A stretch of DNA of 64,000 bases from Streptomyces griseoincarnatus (GCA_014649575.1 BMTH01000007.1:248001-312000), one strand, 5' to 3'; positions 25,983-34,701 are shown, numbered from the stretch's first letter. Notes: generated by a model not told the origin, from the letters alone. A program made the numbers and translations.

Positions 25983-26918
25983 ATGACCACACACGACGCG
26001 CAGGTCACGGCCGACGTGCCCGAGATGCCGGCCCCACGCGTCCGGGAGACCCCGGCGCACAGCATCGGCGGCGGACTGGCCCTGCTGCTGGGCCTGGTCG
26101 GACTGCTGGGCGGCGTGGCGATGATCGTCGTGGCCACGGCGGTCGAGGGCACGGGCGCGAAGGCCGGCCTCATCACCGGCGGCATCCTCGTCGCGCTCGC
26201 CTCGTTCGTCGCGATGTGCGGGCTGAACATGGTGGCGCCGGGCGAGGCGCGCGTGGTGCAGCTCTTCGGCCGCTACCGGGGCACCATCCGCCAGGACGGC
26301 CTGCGCTGGGTGAACCCCTTCACCTCCCGCACCAAGATCTCCACCCGGGTGCGCAACCACGAGACCGCGGTGCTGAAGGTGAACGACGCCTACGGCAACC
26401 CGATCGAGCTGGCCGCGGTCGTGGTGTGGCGGGTCGAGGACACCGCCCAGGCCACCTTCGAGGTGGACGACTACGTCGAGTTCGTCTCCACCCAGACCGA
26501 GGCGGCCGTGCGGCACATCGCCATCGAGTACCCCTACGACGCCCACGACGAGGACGGCCTGTCGCTGCGCGGGAACGCCGAGGAGATCACCGAGAAGCTG
26601 GCGGTCGAGCTGCACGCGCGCGTCGAGGCGGCCGGCGTGCAGATCATCGAGTCCCGCTTCACGCACCTCGCCTACGCCCCCGAGATCGCCTCGGCGATGC
26701 TCCAGCGGCAGCAGGCGGGCGCGGTCGTCGCGGCGCGGCAGCAGATCGTGGAGGGCGCCGTGGGCATGGTCGAGACGGCCCTGGCCCGCATCCAGGAGCA
26801 GGACATCGTGGACCTCGACCCCGAGCGGAAGGCCGCGATGGTGTCCAACCTGATGGTCGTGCTGTGCGGTGACCGCTCGGCGCAGCCGGTCCTCAACACC
26901 GGGACGCTCTACCAGTGA
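25983..26918 (+). CDS. SPFH/Band 7 domain membrane protein
   Basis: The 311-residue protein has two hydrophobic segments near the N-terminus (GGLALLLGLVGLLGGVAMIV and LITGGILVALASFVAMCGL) and an SPFH domain starting with NMVAPGEARVVQLFGRYRGT, then GLRWVNPFTSRTKISTRVRN, and ending in the helical QRQQAGAVVAARQQIVEGA. Known: SPFH proteins (flotillin/stomatin-like) form membrane scaffolds and influence lateral organisation and stress tolerance. The stop overlaps the GTG of a small ribbon-helix-helix gene, so the two are co-translated, an arrangement that suggests linked regulation. Confidence 0.85.
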   Translation: MTTHDAQVTADVPEMPAPRVRETPAHSIGGGLALLLGLVGLLGGVAMIVVATAVEGTGAKAGLITGGILVALASFVAMCGLNMVAPGEARVVQLFGRYRGTIRQDGLRWVNPFTSRTKISTRVRNHETAVLKVNDAYGNPIELAAVVVWRVEDTAQATFEVDDYVEFVSTQTEAAVRHIAIEYPYDAHDEDGLSLRGNAEEITEKLAVELHARVEAAGVQIIESRFTHLAYAPEIASAMLQRQQAGAVVAARQQIVEGAVGMVETALARIQEQDIVDLDPERKAAMVSNLMVVLCGDRSAQPVLNTGTLYQ

Positions 26919-27178
26919 CGGCACCGTCCGGGGGCCCGGCCCCGCAGCGCCGGCCGCAGCGCAAGCAGGTGCTGCTGCGGCTGGACCCGGCGGTGTACGA
27001 GGCGCTGGCCCGCTGGGCGGGCGACGAGCTGCGCTCGGCGAACGCGCAGATCGAGTTCCTGCTGCGCCGCGCCCTCGCGGAGGCGGGCCGCCTCCCCGGT
27101 GAAACGGGCCCCCTCCCCCGCCGGGGCCGCCCCCCTGGCACCCGCCCCCCGACCGGCGGAACCCCACCCTCCGACTGA
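26915..27178 (+). CDS. Small ribbon-helix-helix protein
   Basis: The 87-residue basic protein reads RKQVLLRLDPAVYEALARWA followed by NAQIEFLLRRALAEAGR, the strand-helix-helix layout of Arc/MetJ-type DNA-binding proteins. The C-terminal third is Pro/Gly/Arg-rich and disordered. GTG at 26915 overlaps the SPFH stop (GTGA). No toxin-like partner follows; a terminator does. It may regulate the SPFH operon or act elsewhere; the partner is unknown. Confidence 0.7.
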   Translation: MTAPSGGPAPQRRPQRKQVLLRLDPAVYEALARWAGDELRSANAQIEFLLRRALAEAGRLPGETGPLPRRGRPPGTRPPTGGTPPSD

Positions 27179-27179
27179 A

Positions 27180-27209
27180 CCGGCCCCCGCCCCGCGAGGC
27201 GGGGGCCGG
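27180..27209 (+). terminator. Terminator after the RHH gene
   Basis: CCGGCCCCCGCC and GGCGGGGGCCGG form a strong stem immediately after the stop codon with a short loop (CCGCGA). No T-run. Confidence 0.7.
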
Positions 27210-27295
27210 ACGCATGACCGACCTCGGTGGCAGAACCGTGACAACGGGCCCTCACCTGCGGTGTCCGCAGTTCGGCCGTGATCTGCGCACACCGC

Positions 27296-27314
27296 GTATA
27301 CATGCCGCGTATAC
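27296..27314. promoter_or_regulatory. PadR operator candidate
   Basis: GTATAC occurs twice with a seven-base spacer (gtatacATGCCGCgtatac), and the longer unit ccgcgtatac repeats directly at 13-bp spacing (27292 and 27305). It sits 22 bases before the PadR start. PadR regulators usually bind such palindromes at their own promoter; binding here is inferred. Confidence 0.5.
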
Positions 27315-27335
27315 ACGGTGTGTAGAGTGCTCCGC

Positions 27336-27860
27336 ATGTCCATCGGTCACACCCTCCTGGGGCTCCTGGAGTCCGGGCCGCGTCATGGTTACGACCTGAA
27401 GCGCGCCTTCGACGCGAAATTCGGTCACGACCGGCCGCTGCACTACGGCCAGGTCTACTCGACGATGTCGCGGCTGCTGAAGAACGGCCTCGTCGAGGTC
27501 GACGGCATCGAGGCCGGCGGCGGCCCCGAGCGCAAGCGGTACGCCATCACCGAGGCCGGCGTCACCGACGTCGCCCAGTGGCTCGCCACGCCCGAGAAGC
27601 CCGAGCCGTACCTCCAGTCGACGCTCTACACCAAGGTCGTCCTCGCCCTCCTCACCGAGCGCGACGCCGCCGACGTCCTCGACACGCAGCGCTCGGAGCA
27701 TCTGCGCAGCATGCGCGTGCTCACCGACCGCAAGCGCAAGGGCGACCTCGCCGACCAGCTGATCTGCGACCACGCCCTCTTCCACCTCGAGGCCGACCTG
27801 CGCTGGCTGGAACTGACCGCCGCGCGCCTCGACAAACTCCGTGAGGCGGTGGCCCGATGA
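27336..27860 (+). CDS. PadR-family transcriptional regulator
   Basis: The 174-residue protein has the PadR winged helix: MSIGHTLLGLLESGPRHGYD, FGHDRPLHYGQVYSTMSRLL, then GGGPERKRYAITEAG, with a C-terminal helical dimerisation part (LADQLICDHALFHLEADLRW). Known: PadR proteins often repress adjacent transporter genes and release on binding drug-like or phenolic ligands. ATG at 27336 gives the conserved N-terminus; the frame is open a few codons further upstream. Its stop overlaps the ABC ATPase start (ATGA), so regulator, ATPase and permease form one operon. Confidence 0.85.
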   Translation: MSIGHTLLGLLESGPRHGYDLKRAFDAKFGHDRPLHYGQVYSTMSRLLKNGLVEVDGIEAGGGPERKRYAITEAGVTDVAQWLATPEKPEPYLQSTLYTKVVLALLTERDAADVLDTQRSEHLRSMRVLTDRKRKGDLADQLICDHALFHLEADLRWLELTAARLDKLREAVAR

Positions 27861-28552
27861 CCCTGTCCGCACCCGCCGGTTCCCTGCTCGCCGCACGGGA
27901 CCTGGAGAAGACGTACGGTCCGACCAAGGCGCTCGACGGGGCCGCGTTCTCCATCCACCCGGGCGAGGTCGTCGCCGTCATGGGCCCCTCCGGCTCCGGC
28001 AAGTCGACCCTGCTGCACTGCCTCGCCGGGATCGTCACCCCCGACGCCGGATCCATCACGTACAACGGCCGCGAGCTGACCACGATGAACGACTCCGGGC
28101 GCAGCGCCCTGCGCCGCTCCGAGTTCGGCTTCGTGTTCCAGTTCGGCCAGCTCGTTCCGGAGCTGACCTGCGTGGAGAACGTCGCGCTGCCGCTGCGGCT
28201 GAACGGCACCCCCCGCAAGGAGGCCGAGCGCACCGCCCTCACCTGGATGCAGCGCCTGGAGGTCGACGACGTCCGCGGGAAGCGGCCCGGCGAGGTGTCC
28301 GGCGGTCAGGGCCAGCGGGTCGCGGTCGCCCGCGCGCTGGTCACGGGACCGCGCGTGGTGTTCGCCGACGAGCCGACCGGCGCGCTGGACTCGCTGAACG
28401 GCGAGCGCGTGATGGAGCTGCTCACCGAGGCCGCCCGCTCCACCAACGCCGCCGTGGTCCTCGTCACCCACGAGGCGCGGGTCGCCGCGTACTCCGACCG
28501 CGAGGTCGTCGTCCGCGACGGCAAGGCGCGCGACATGGAGCGGGCCGTATGA
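27857..28552 (+). CDS. ABC transporter ATP-binding protein (MacB/LolD type)
   Basis: The 231-residue ATPase has Walker A GPSGSGKST, signature VSGGQGQRVAVARAL, Walker B VVFADEPTGALDS and the H-loop VLVTHEARV. It is close to the LolD/MacB-like group that pairs with FtsX-type permeases. Both ends overlap neighbours by ATGA: PadR upstream and the FtsX-type permease downstream. Likely efflux or lipoprotein/peptide handling; substrate unknown. Confidence 0.9.
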   Translation: MTLSAPAGSLLAARDLEKTYGPTKALDGAAFSIHPGEVVAVMGPSGSGKSTLLHCLAGIVTPDAGSITYNGRELTTMNDSGRSALRRSEFGFVFQFGQLVPELTCVENVALPLRLNGTPRKEAERTALTWMQRLEVDDVRGKRPGEVSGGQGQRVAVARALVTGPRVVFADEPTGALDSLNGERVMELLTEAARSTNAAVVLVTHEARVAAYSDREVVVRDGKARDMERAV

Positions 28553-30897
28553 GCACCCGTCAGTGGGCTCGGGACCTCGCGCTCGGCGCCCGCTTCGCCG
28601 TCACCGGCGGCCGCGAGGGCTGGACCCGGGCCCTGCTCACCGCCGTGGGCGTGGGCCTCGGTGTGGCGTTGCTGCTGCTCACCGCTGCCGTGCCGAACCT
28701 GCTCGACGGACGCGACCGGCGGGAGGACTCCCGCCAGGACCACGCATACGCCCAGGACACCCTGCGCCCGTCGGACGACACCCTGCTCATCGCGCACGCC
28801 AACAGCGACTTCCGCGGCAGCGACCTGCGCGGCCGGCTGGTGGAGCCCGAGGGGCCGGACGCCCCGGTGCCGCCCGGCGTGAACGAACTGCCGAAGCCCG
28901 GCACGATGGTGGTCTCCCCCGCACTGAAGGAGCTGCTCGGGTCCGACGAGGGCAGGCTGCTGCGGGACCGGCTGCCGTTCGACATCGTGGGCACCATCGG
29001 CGACCCGGGACTGATCGGCTCCCAGGAACTCGCCTGGTACGCGGGCGGAACGGGCCTGGCCGAGCAGCTGGGCAGCCCGACGGTCATGCGGATCGACGCC
29101 TTCGGCGCGGACCCCAGCCAGTACACAGAACCGCTCGACCCGGTCCTGGTGATGCTGACGCTGGTCATCTTCGTGGTGCTGCTGGTGCCGGTCGGCGTGT
29201 TCATCGCCACCGCCGTGCGGTTCGGCGGCGAGCGGCGCGACCGCAGGCTCGCCGCCCTGCGGCTGGTCGGTTCGGACAGCCGGATGACCCGGCGGATCGC
29301 CGCGGGCGAGGCGCTCGCCGGCGCGGTGCTCGGGCTGCTCTTCGGCACCGTGTTCTTCCTGGCCGGACGCGAATTCGCGGCATCCGTCGAGCTGTTCCGC
29401 ATCAGCGTCTTCCCGAGCGACCTCAACCCCTCCCCGCTCCTTGTGCTGCTGGTCGCAGCCGCGGTCCCGGCCGCCGCGGTGGTCGTCACCCTGCTCGCGC
29501 TGCGCGGCGTGGTGATCGAGCCGCTGGGCGTGGTCCGCACGGCGCGGCCGGCCCGCCGCCGGCTGTGGTGGCGGCTGCTGCTGCCGCTCGCCGGTGTCGG
29601 CATGCTCGTGCCGATGCTCGGACAGGGGCGCCACAACGGCGACTTCAACCAGTACCTCGTCGTCGGCGGTGTGCTGTGCCTCCTCGTCGGGGTCACCGCG
29701 CTGCTGCCGTGGCTCGTGGAGGCGGTCGTCGCCAGGCTCGGCGCGGGCGGTCTGGCCTGGCAGCTCGCCGTGCGCCGGCTCCAGCTGAGCAGCGGCACGG
29801 CGGCCCGCATGGTCAACGGCATCGCCGTGGCCGTGGCCGGCGCGATCGCCCTGCAGATGCTGTTCACCGGCATCGACAGCCAGTACACCCGCGACACGGG
29901 ACAGGACGTGTCCCGCGCGCAGATGCAGGTCGAGCTGCCCGACGGCGTCCCGGTGGCCCCGGCCGCGGCGGCGTTCGAGAAGACCGAGAGCGTGCGCGAC
30001 GTCCAGGCGCTGTCCTACGGATACGCCTACGAGAAGCTCACCGACGACCCCGAGGAAGCGGCGCGGGGAGCGCAGCTGACCGTCGGCGACTGCGAGGCCC
30101 TGCGCATGCTCGCGAAGCTGACCACCTGCCGGGACGGTGACGTCTTCGCGCTCACCGGCGCGGACTACGACACGGACACGCCGGCCCTCAACAAGCCCGG
30201 CCGCGCCCTGCACATGCAGCCTGTCGGCGATCCCACCGCCCCTCAGCAGGACGTCGTCTGGACCGTGCCCGAGGGCGTGAAGAGCGCGGCGGCCGTCCAG
30301 GACCCCACCGGGAATCTGAGCAGCGGATTCCTGCTGACGCCGGGCGCCGTGACGCCCGGCGTCGAGAAGCGGGTGTCCGGAAGGCTGTGGCTCGGCATCG
30401 ACGAGTCGGTGGCCGACGCCCAGGAGCTGGTGCGCAACACGGCCGCCTCCGTCGACCCGCTGGCCCATACCTCGACCTGGGTCGCCACCGAGCGCACCAC
30501 TCGGTTCGACTCCATCCGCACCGGCCTGTTCGTCGGCGCCACCGCAGTGCTGGTGCTCATCGGGGTGAGCCTGCTGGTCTCGCAGCTGGAGCAGCTGCGG
30601 GAGCGCCGCAAGCTGCTGTCGGCCCTGGTCGCGTTCGGCACCCGGCGCCGCACGCTGAGCCTGTCGGTGCTGTGGCAGACGGCGGTGCCGATCGGGCTGG
30701 GCCTCGCCCTGTCGGCGGTGGTGGGCACCATCCTCGGCGCGGTGCTGCTGCGCATGACGGCGACACCGGTCCGGGTGGACTGGGGCAGCGTGCTCGGCAT
30801 GACGGGCGTCGGCGCGGGCGTGGTCGCCCTGGTGACCGCGCTCAGCCTCCCGCCCCTGCTGCGCATGATGCGCCCGGACGGTCTCCGTACGGAGTGA
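28549..30897 (+). CDS. FtsX-type ABC transporter permease
   Basis: The 782-residue membrane protein has an N-terminal span (VGVGLGVALLLLTAAV, near 32-47), a large extracytoplasmic part, a cluster of hydrophobic segments in the middle (VLVMLTLVIFVVLLVPVGVF and following) with the FtsX-like GGERRDRRLAALRLVGSDSR loop, another periplasmic-like region, and C-terminal spans (VGATAVLVLIGVSLLVSQLE and beyond) with RKLLSALVAFGTRRRTLS. Two FtsX-type permease halves are thus fused in one chain, as in the larger members of the family. Translational coupling to the ATPase supports a two-gene transporter repressed by the PadR protein. Confidence 0.85.
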   Translation: MSTRQWARDLALGARFAVTGGREGWTRALLTAVGVGLGVALLLLTAAVPNLLDGRDRREDSRQDHAYAQDTLRPSDDTLLIAHANSDFRGSDLRGRLVEPEGPDAPVPPGVNELPKPGTMVVSPALKELLGSDEGRLLRDRLPFDIVGTIGDPGLIGSQELAWYAGGTGLAEQLGSPTVMRIDAFGADPSQYTEPLDPVLVMLTLVIFVVLLVPVGVFIATAVRFGGERRDRRLAALRLVGSDSRMTRRIAAGEALAGAVLGLLFGTVFFLAGREFAASVELFRISVFPSDLNPSPLLVLLVAAAVPAAAVVVTLLALRGVVIEPLGVVRTARPARRRLWWRLLLPLAGVGMLVPMLGQGRHNGDFNQYLVVGGVLCLLVGVTALLPWLVEAVVARLGAGGLAWQLAVRRLQLSSGTAARMVNGIAVAVAGAIALQMLFTGIDSQYTRDTGQDVSRAQMQVELPDGVPVAPAAAAFEKTESVRDVQALSYGYAYEKLTDDPEEAARGAQLTVGDCEALRMLAKLTTCRDGDVFALTGADYDTDTPALNKPGRALHMQPVGDPTAPQQDVVWTVPEGVKSAAAVQDPTGNLSSGFLLTPGAVTPGVEKRVSGRLWLGIDESVADAQELVRNTAASVDPLAHTSTWVATERTTRFDSIRTGLFVGATAVLVLIGVSLLVSQLEQLRERRKLLSALVAFGTRRRTLSLSVLWQTAVPIGLGLALSAVVGTILGAVLLRMTATPVRVDWGSVLGMTGVGAGVVALVTALSLPPLLRMMRPDGLRTE

Positions 30898-30909
30898 CCT
30901 CCGGGCGCG

Positions 30910-31866
30910 TCAGGACCCCGCCCCGTCCTCCACCGTGCGGACCGGCAGGTCGCGCATCGCCCCGCGGAGCGCCGCCGCCAGCTGTTCGTACTCCGTCGCC
31001 CTCGCCGTGCCCGTGCGCATGGCGAGGGCGATGCGGCGTTTCGGGGCGGGGTCGGCGAAGCGCGCGGTGAGGAGGCGGTCGGCGCGGCTGGTCTCCACCT
31101 CGACGGCGGTGCGCGGCAGCAGGGTGACGCCGAGGCCGCCCGCGACGAGCTGGACCAGCGTGGAGAGTCCGGCCGCCGTGGTGGTTGCCGCGACCCCCGC
31201 GCTGCCGGCCTCACGGCAGATGTCGAGGGCCTGGTCGCGCAGGCAGTGCCCTTCGTCGAGCAGCAGCAGGTTCAGCTCGCGCAGCACCGTGCGGGGTATG
31301 CCGTCGCGCCCGCCGAGCCGGTGTCCGGGCGGGGTGACCAGCACGAAGTCCTCGTCGAACAGCGGCAGTTCGGTGACCCCGGCGACGCCGAGCGGCACGG
31401 CGAGCAGCAGCAGGTCGAGCCGCCCCGCGGCCAGCCCGTCGAGCAAACTCGCGGTGTGCTCCTCGTGCACCTGGAGGTCGAGGCGCGGATAGCGGTCGTG
31501 GACCAGCCGCAGCACCGTCGGCAGCAGATACGGCGCCACGGTCGGGATGACGCCGAGCCGCAGCACCCCGGTGAAGGGCGCCCGCAGCGCGTCCGCCTCC
31601 TCCATGAGCGCGCCGACCTCCGTGAGCACGGACTTCGCGCGTGCGGCGAGCTGTTCCCCGGCCGGGGTGAGTAGCACTCTGCGTGTCGTACGCTCCACGA
31701 GCGTCACGCCCAGCGTCTCCTCCAGCGCGGACAGCGCTCCGGACAGCGCGGGCTGACTCATCCCCAGGGCTCCGGCGGCGTCGCGGAAGTGCAGATGCTC
31801 GGCCACCGCCGCGAACGCCCGCAGCTGGGCCAGGCTCGGCTGCCTGCGCCGGTCACCGACAGTCAC
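30910..31866 (-). CDS. oxyR: Peroxide-sensing LysR regulator OxyR
   Basis: The 318-residue protein has the LysR DNA-binding domain (SLAQLRAFAAVAEHLHF, MSQPALSGALSALEETLG) and the redox cysteines C208 and C217 in GHCLRDQALDIC, nine residues apart as in E. coli OxyR. Known: oxidation by peroxide forms a disulfide between them and activates peroxidase genes. The GTG at 31866 has GGAGGGA upstream on the minus strand and gives the usual N-terminus; the longer upstream frame overlaps ahpC and is not supported. It is divergent from ahpC, which it presumably controls. It converges on the FtsX gene with only 12 bases between. Confidence 0.93.
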   Translation of the reverse strand: MTVGDRRRQPSLAQLRAFAAVAEHLHFRDAAGALGMSQPALSGALSALEETLGVTLVERTTRRVLLTPAGEQLAARAKSVLTEVGALMEEADALRAPFTGVLRLGVIPTVAPYLLPTVLRLVHDRYPRLDLQVHEEHTASLLDGLAAGRLDLLLLAVPLGVAGVTELPLFDEDFVLVTPPGHRLGGRDGIPRTVLRELNLLLLDEGHCLRDQALDICREAGSAGVAATTTAAGLSTLVQLVAGGLGVTLLPRTAVEVETSRADRLLTARFADPAPKRRIALAMRTGTARATEYEQLAAALRGAMRDLPVRTVEDGAGS

Positions 31867-31955
31867 TGATAGGTCCCTCCGATCAACCCGACCGAGTGTA
31901 GCTATTTCACTGATCAATGCACTCTGTGTCAACATCAACCAGGTCCAACCCATGG

Positions 31956-31980
31956 GAAACACCCGCAATCGGGGTGTTTC
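31956..31980 (+). promoter_or_regulatory. Hairpin in the ahpC leader; oxyR-ahpC control region
   Basis: GAAACACCC and GGGTGTTTC form a perfect 9-bp stem with a seven-base loop, ending ten bases before the ahpC Shine-Dalgarno (AAGGAGA at 31989-31995). The rest of the 133-base divergent region (31867-31955) has an AT-rich stretch with ctatttcactgatcaatgca where OxyR and RNA polymerase would bind. The hairpin may tune mRNA stability or translation. Confidence 0.45.
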
Positions 31981-31999
31981 TTCGCTGCAAGGAGAGCGC

Positions 32000-32554
32000 G
32001 TGCTCACTGTCGGTGACAAGTTCCCCGAGTTCGAACTGACCGCCTGCGTCTCGCTGGAGAAGGGCAAGGAGTTCGAGACGATCGACCACAAGACCTACGA
32101 GGGCAAGTGGAAGGTCGTCTTCGCCTGGCCCAAGGACTTCACCTTCGTGTGCCCGACCGAGATCGCCGCGTTCGGCAAGCTGAACGACGAGTTCGCCGAC
32201 CGCGACGCCCAGGTCCTGGGCTTCTCCGGTGACTCGGAGTTCGTCCACCACGCCTGGCGCAAGGACCACGACGACCTGCGCGACCTGCCGTTCCCGATGA
32301 TGGCGGACCCGAAGCACGAGCTGATGCGCGATCTCGGCATCGAGGGCGAGGACGGCTACGCCAAGCGCGCCGTGTTCATCGTGGACCAGAACAACGAGAT
32401 CCAGTTCTCCATGGTGACCGCCGGCTCCGTCGGCCGTAACCCGAAGGAGGTCCTGCGGGTCCTGGACGCCCTGCAGACCGACGAGCTCTGCCCGTGCAAC
32501 TGGTCCAAGGGCGACGAGACCCTGGACCCGGTCGCGCTGCTGTCGGGGGAGTGA
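32000..32554 (+). CDS. ahpC: Alkyl hydroperoxide reductase AhpC (peroxiredoxin)
   Basis: The 184-residue protein has the peroxidatic cysteine C51 in FTFVCPTEIAAF and the C-terminal cysteines C164 and C166 in DELCPCNW, and the Prx1/AhpC core. It reduces peroxides in the cytosol, recycled by AhpD and the lipoamide system in actinobacteria. GTG at 32000 follows AAGGAGA and gives the standard N-terminus VLTVGDKFPEFEL; the longer frame upstream runs through the leader hairpin. ahpD follows after six bases. Confidence 0.96.
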   Translation: MLTVGDKFPEFELTACVSLEKGKEFETIDHKTYEGKWKVVFAWPKDFTFVCPTEIAAFGKLNDEFADRDAQVLGFSGDSEFVHHAWRKDHDDLRDLPFPMMADPKHELMRDLGIEGEDGYAKRAVFIVDQNNEIQFSMVTAGSVGRNPKEVLRVLDALQTDELCPCNWSKGDETLDPVALLSGE

Positions 32555-32560
32555 GCTGAC

Positions 32561-33094
32561 ATGTCCCTCGACTCCCTGAAGTCCCGCATACCGGACTACG
32601 CCAAGGACCTGAAGCTCAACCTGGGCTCGGTCATCGGCAACTCCGACCTGCCCGCCCAGCAGCTGTGGGGCACGGTGCTGGCGACCGCGATCGCCTCGCG
32701 CTCCCCGATCGTGCTGCGCGAGCTGGAGCCGGAGGCCAAGGCGAACCTGTCGCCCGAGGCGTACACGGCCGCCAAGGCCGCCGCCGCGGTGATGGCGATG
32801 AACAACGTCTTCTACCGCACCCGCCACCTGCTGTCGGACCACGAGTACGGCAACCTGCGGGCCGGGCTGCGGATGAACGTCATCGGCAACCCGGGCGTCG
32901 ACAAGGTCGACTTCGAGTACTGGTCCTTCGCGGTCTCCGCGATCAACGGCTGCGGCATGTGCCTCGACTCGCACGAGCAGGTGCTGCGCAAGGCCGGCCT
33001 GGACCGTGACGTCGTCCAGGAGGCGTTCAAGATCGCCGCGGTGGTCCAGGCCGTCGCCGCGACCCTCGACGCCGAGGCGGCCCTCGCGGAGTAA
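32561..33094 (+). CDS. ahpD: Alkylhydroperoxidase AhpD
   Basis: The 177-residue all-helical protein has the catalytic pair C131-x-x-C134 in NGCGMCLDSHEQVL with the conserved His of the proton relay. Known from mycobacteria: AhpD reduces AhpC through dihydrolipoamide. Length and N-terminus (MSLDSLKSRIPDYAKDLKLN) match the family. It is the second gene of the ahpCD operon, followed by a terminator. Confidence 0.96.
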   Translation: MSLDSLKSRIPDYAKDLKLNLGSVIGNSDLPAQQLWGTVLATAIASRSPIVLRELEPEAKANLSPEAYTAAKAAAAVMAMNNVFYRTRHLLSDHEYGNLRAGLRMNVIGNPGVDKVDFEYWSFAVSAINGCGMCLDSHEQVLRKAGLDRDVVQEAFKIAAVVQAVAATLDAEAALAE

Positions 33095-33117
33095 CTCCGC
33101 GCCCGCCCCGTCGTGTA

Positions 33118-33152
33118 CGGGCCCGTCCACCCCGCAGGGGTGTACGGGCCCG
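33118..33152 (+). terminator. Terminator after ahpD
   Basis: A 16-bp stem with one mismatch (CGGGCCCGTCCACCCC with GGGGTGTACGGGCCCG) around a three-base loop lies 24 bases past the ahpD stop. It includes a directly repeated gtgtacgggcccgtc. Confidence 0.65.
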
Positions 33153-33248
33153 TCGCCGTTTCCACGCGCCTCGTGGGCGCCGGTCCGTGGGGGGCGCGCC
33201 CGCCACGGGCGCCGTGAGCGGCTGCCGTTCGCGCGCAGGCGCCCCGCG

Positions 33249-34634
33249 TCAGCGCTCACCCGAGGGACGGTCGGATTCCCCGGGCCGCTCGGACTCCGTG
33301 GCCGGGGGCTGCGGTTCGGAGTGCGCCGGGCCCGGGGCGTCCGGGGCGGACATGGCCGTCGCGCCCCGCGGCCGGGGCGACTGGGCGAGGGCCGCCTCGT
33401 GGGAGAACGCCCGCAGATAGCCGACGACGGTGTTGGAGACGGCGACCAGCGGCACGGCGACCACCGCGCCGCCGATGCCCGCCACCAGACCTCCGGAGGC
33501 CACCGCCAGCACCACCGCGAGCGGGTGGACCCGCACCGCGCGCCCGAGGATGAACGGCTGGAGGATGTGGCCCTCGATCTGCTGGACCGCCAGCACCACC
33601 ACGAGCACCATCACACCGGTGAACACGCCCTGGGTGACGAGCCCGACGACGACGGCCAGCGCGCCGGACACCACCGCGCCGACGAGCGGGATGAACGAGA
33701 ACAGGAAGATGAAGACGGCCAGCGGCACGGCCAGCGGCACGTCGAGGAAGTAGATGCCGAGCCCGATGAAGATGGCGTCGATCAGCGCCACCACCACCGT
33801 GCCCCGCACGTACGCGGTGAGCGTGCGCCAGGCCACCGGGCCGGCGCCGGCGACGCCCGGACGGGCCGCGGCCGGGACCAGCTTGAGCGACCACTGCCAG
33901 ATCCGCTTGCCGTCGTAGAGCAGGAACAGCGTCGAGAAGACCGCCAGCAGGATGCCGGTGAGCGCCTCGACGACGACCGTGACGCCCTCCAGGCCGGCCG
34001 AGGTGATCTGCTCGGTGTTGGCGCCGACCGCCTCGCGCAGGTTCTTGGCGATCTCGTTGATCTGTTTGTCGGTGACGTGGAAGGGGCTGTTGAGCAGCCA
34101 GTTGCGCAGCTCGTCGATGCCGTCCTGGATCTGGTCGGCGAGGGTGTCGACGTTCTCCATGACCTGCCAGGTCACGAACCAGCCGATGAGGCCGATCACG
34201 ACGAAGCCGAACAGCGCGGTCAGCGCGGTGGCCGGTCCGCGCGGCACCCCGAGCCGCCGCAGCCGGGCGACGGTGGGCTGGAGCAACGCGGTGATGAGCA
34301 ACGAGGCGACGAACGCCAGCACCACCAGCTGGACGGCGCTGATGATGCGCATCAGCACCCAGACGGTGCCCGCGAGGATCAGCAGGCGCCAGCCGGCCTC
34401 GGCGGCGACCCTGACGCCCCAGGGCACGGCCTGCGCCGGGTCGGGGCGCGCCGGGAGCACCACCGGGGTGTACTCGGGGGGCGGGAGTGTCCGGTCGGGG
34501 TCGGCGGTGTAGCGCGCGGAGTCGTCGTCCGGCCCCTGGTCGCGGGTGACTTCGGCGCGGCGCTCCTCCAGTCGTCTGCCGACCTTCGTCAGTCCGGCTC
34601 CGACCCGGTCGAGCCACCCTGGCAGTCGCGACAT
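33249..34634 (-). CDS. AI-2E family transporter
   Basis: The 461-residue membrane protein has a polar N-terminus (about 75 residues) and around eight hydrophobic segments, with the family motifs LQPTVARLRRLGVPRGPATA, an amphipathic central part (TLADQIQDGIDELRNWLLN), FSFIPLVGAVVSGALAVVVG and QQIEGHILQPFILGRAVRVH-type signatures. Known: this family (TqsA/YdiK-like) includes autoinducer-2 exporters and Na+/H+ antiporters, so the substrate is open. The ATG at 34634 begins MSRLPGWLDRVG. The C-terminus is Pro/Glu/Ser-rich and disordered. Confidence 0.85.
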   Translation of the reverse strand: MSRLPGWLDRVGAGLTKVGRRLEERRAEVTRDQGPDDDSARYTADPDRTLPPPEYTPVVLPARPDPAQAVPWGVRVAAEAGWRLLILAGTVWVLMRIISAVQLVVLAFVASLLITALLQPTVARLRRLGVPRGPATALTALFGFVVIGLIGWFVTWQVMENVDTLADQIQDGIDELRNWLLNSPFHVTDKQINEIAKNLREAVGANTEQITSAGLEGVTVVVEALTGILLAVFSTLFLLYDGKRIWQWSLKLVPAAARPGVAGAGPVAWRTLTAYVRGTVVVALIDAIFIGLGIYFLDVPLAVPLAVFIFLFSFIPLVGAVVSGALAVVVGLVTQGVFTGVMVLVVVLAVQQIEGHILQPFILGRAVRVHPLAVVLAVASGGLVAGIGGAVVAVPLVAVSNTVVGYLRAFSHEAALAQSPRPRGATAMSAPDAPGPAHSEPQPPATESERPGESDRPSGER

Positions 34635-34701
34635 GATCCGTCCTCTTCCCCCGTTTCCGCCCACCAGTCCCCCTGGCACCGTCGGTCAGACGGTACAGGG
34701 C

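Noticed and set aside
28306..30468. Long minus-strand reading frame opposite the FtsX permease
   Set aside because: His/Arg/Gln-rich shadow frame; the plus-strand gene has clear ABC-permease features and coupled neighbours.
31866..32091. Longer oxyR N-terminus reaching into ahpC
   Set aside because: The extra residues overlap ahpC on the other strand and precede the conserved LysR start; a GTG with a ribosome site at 31866 fits the family.
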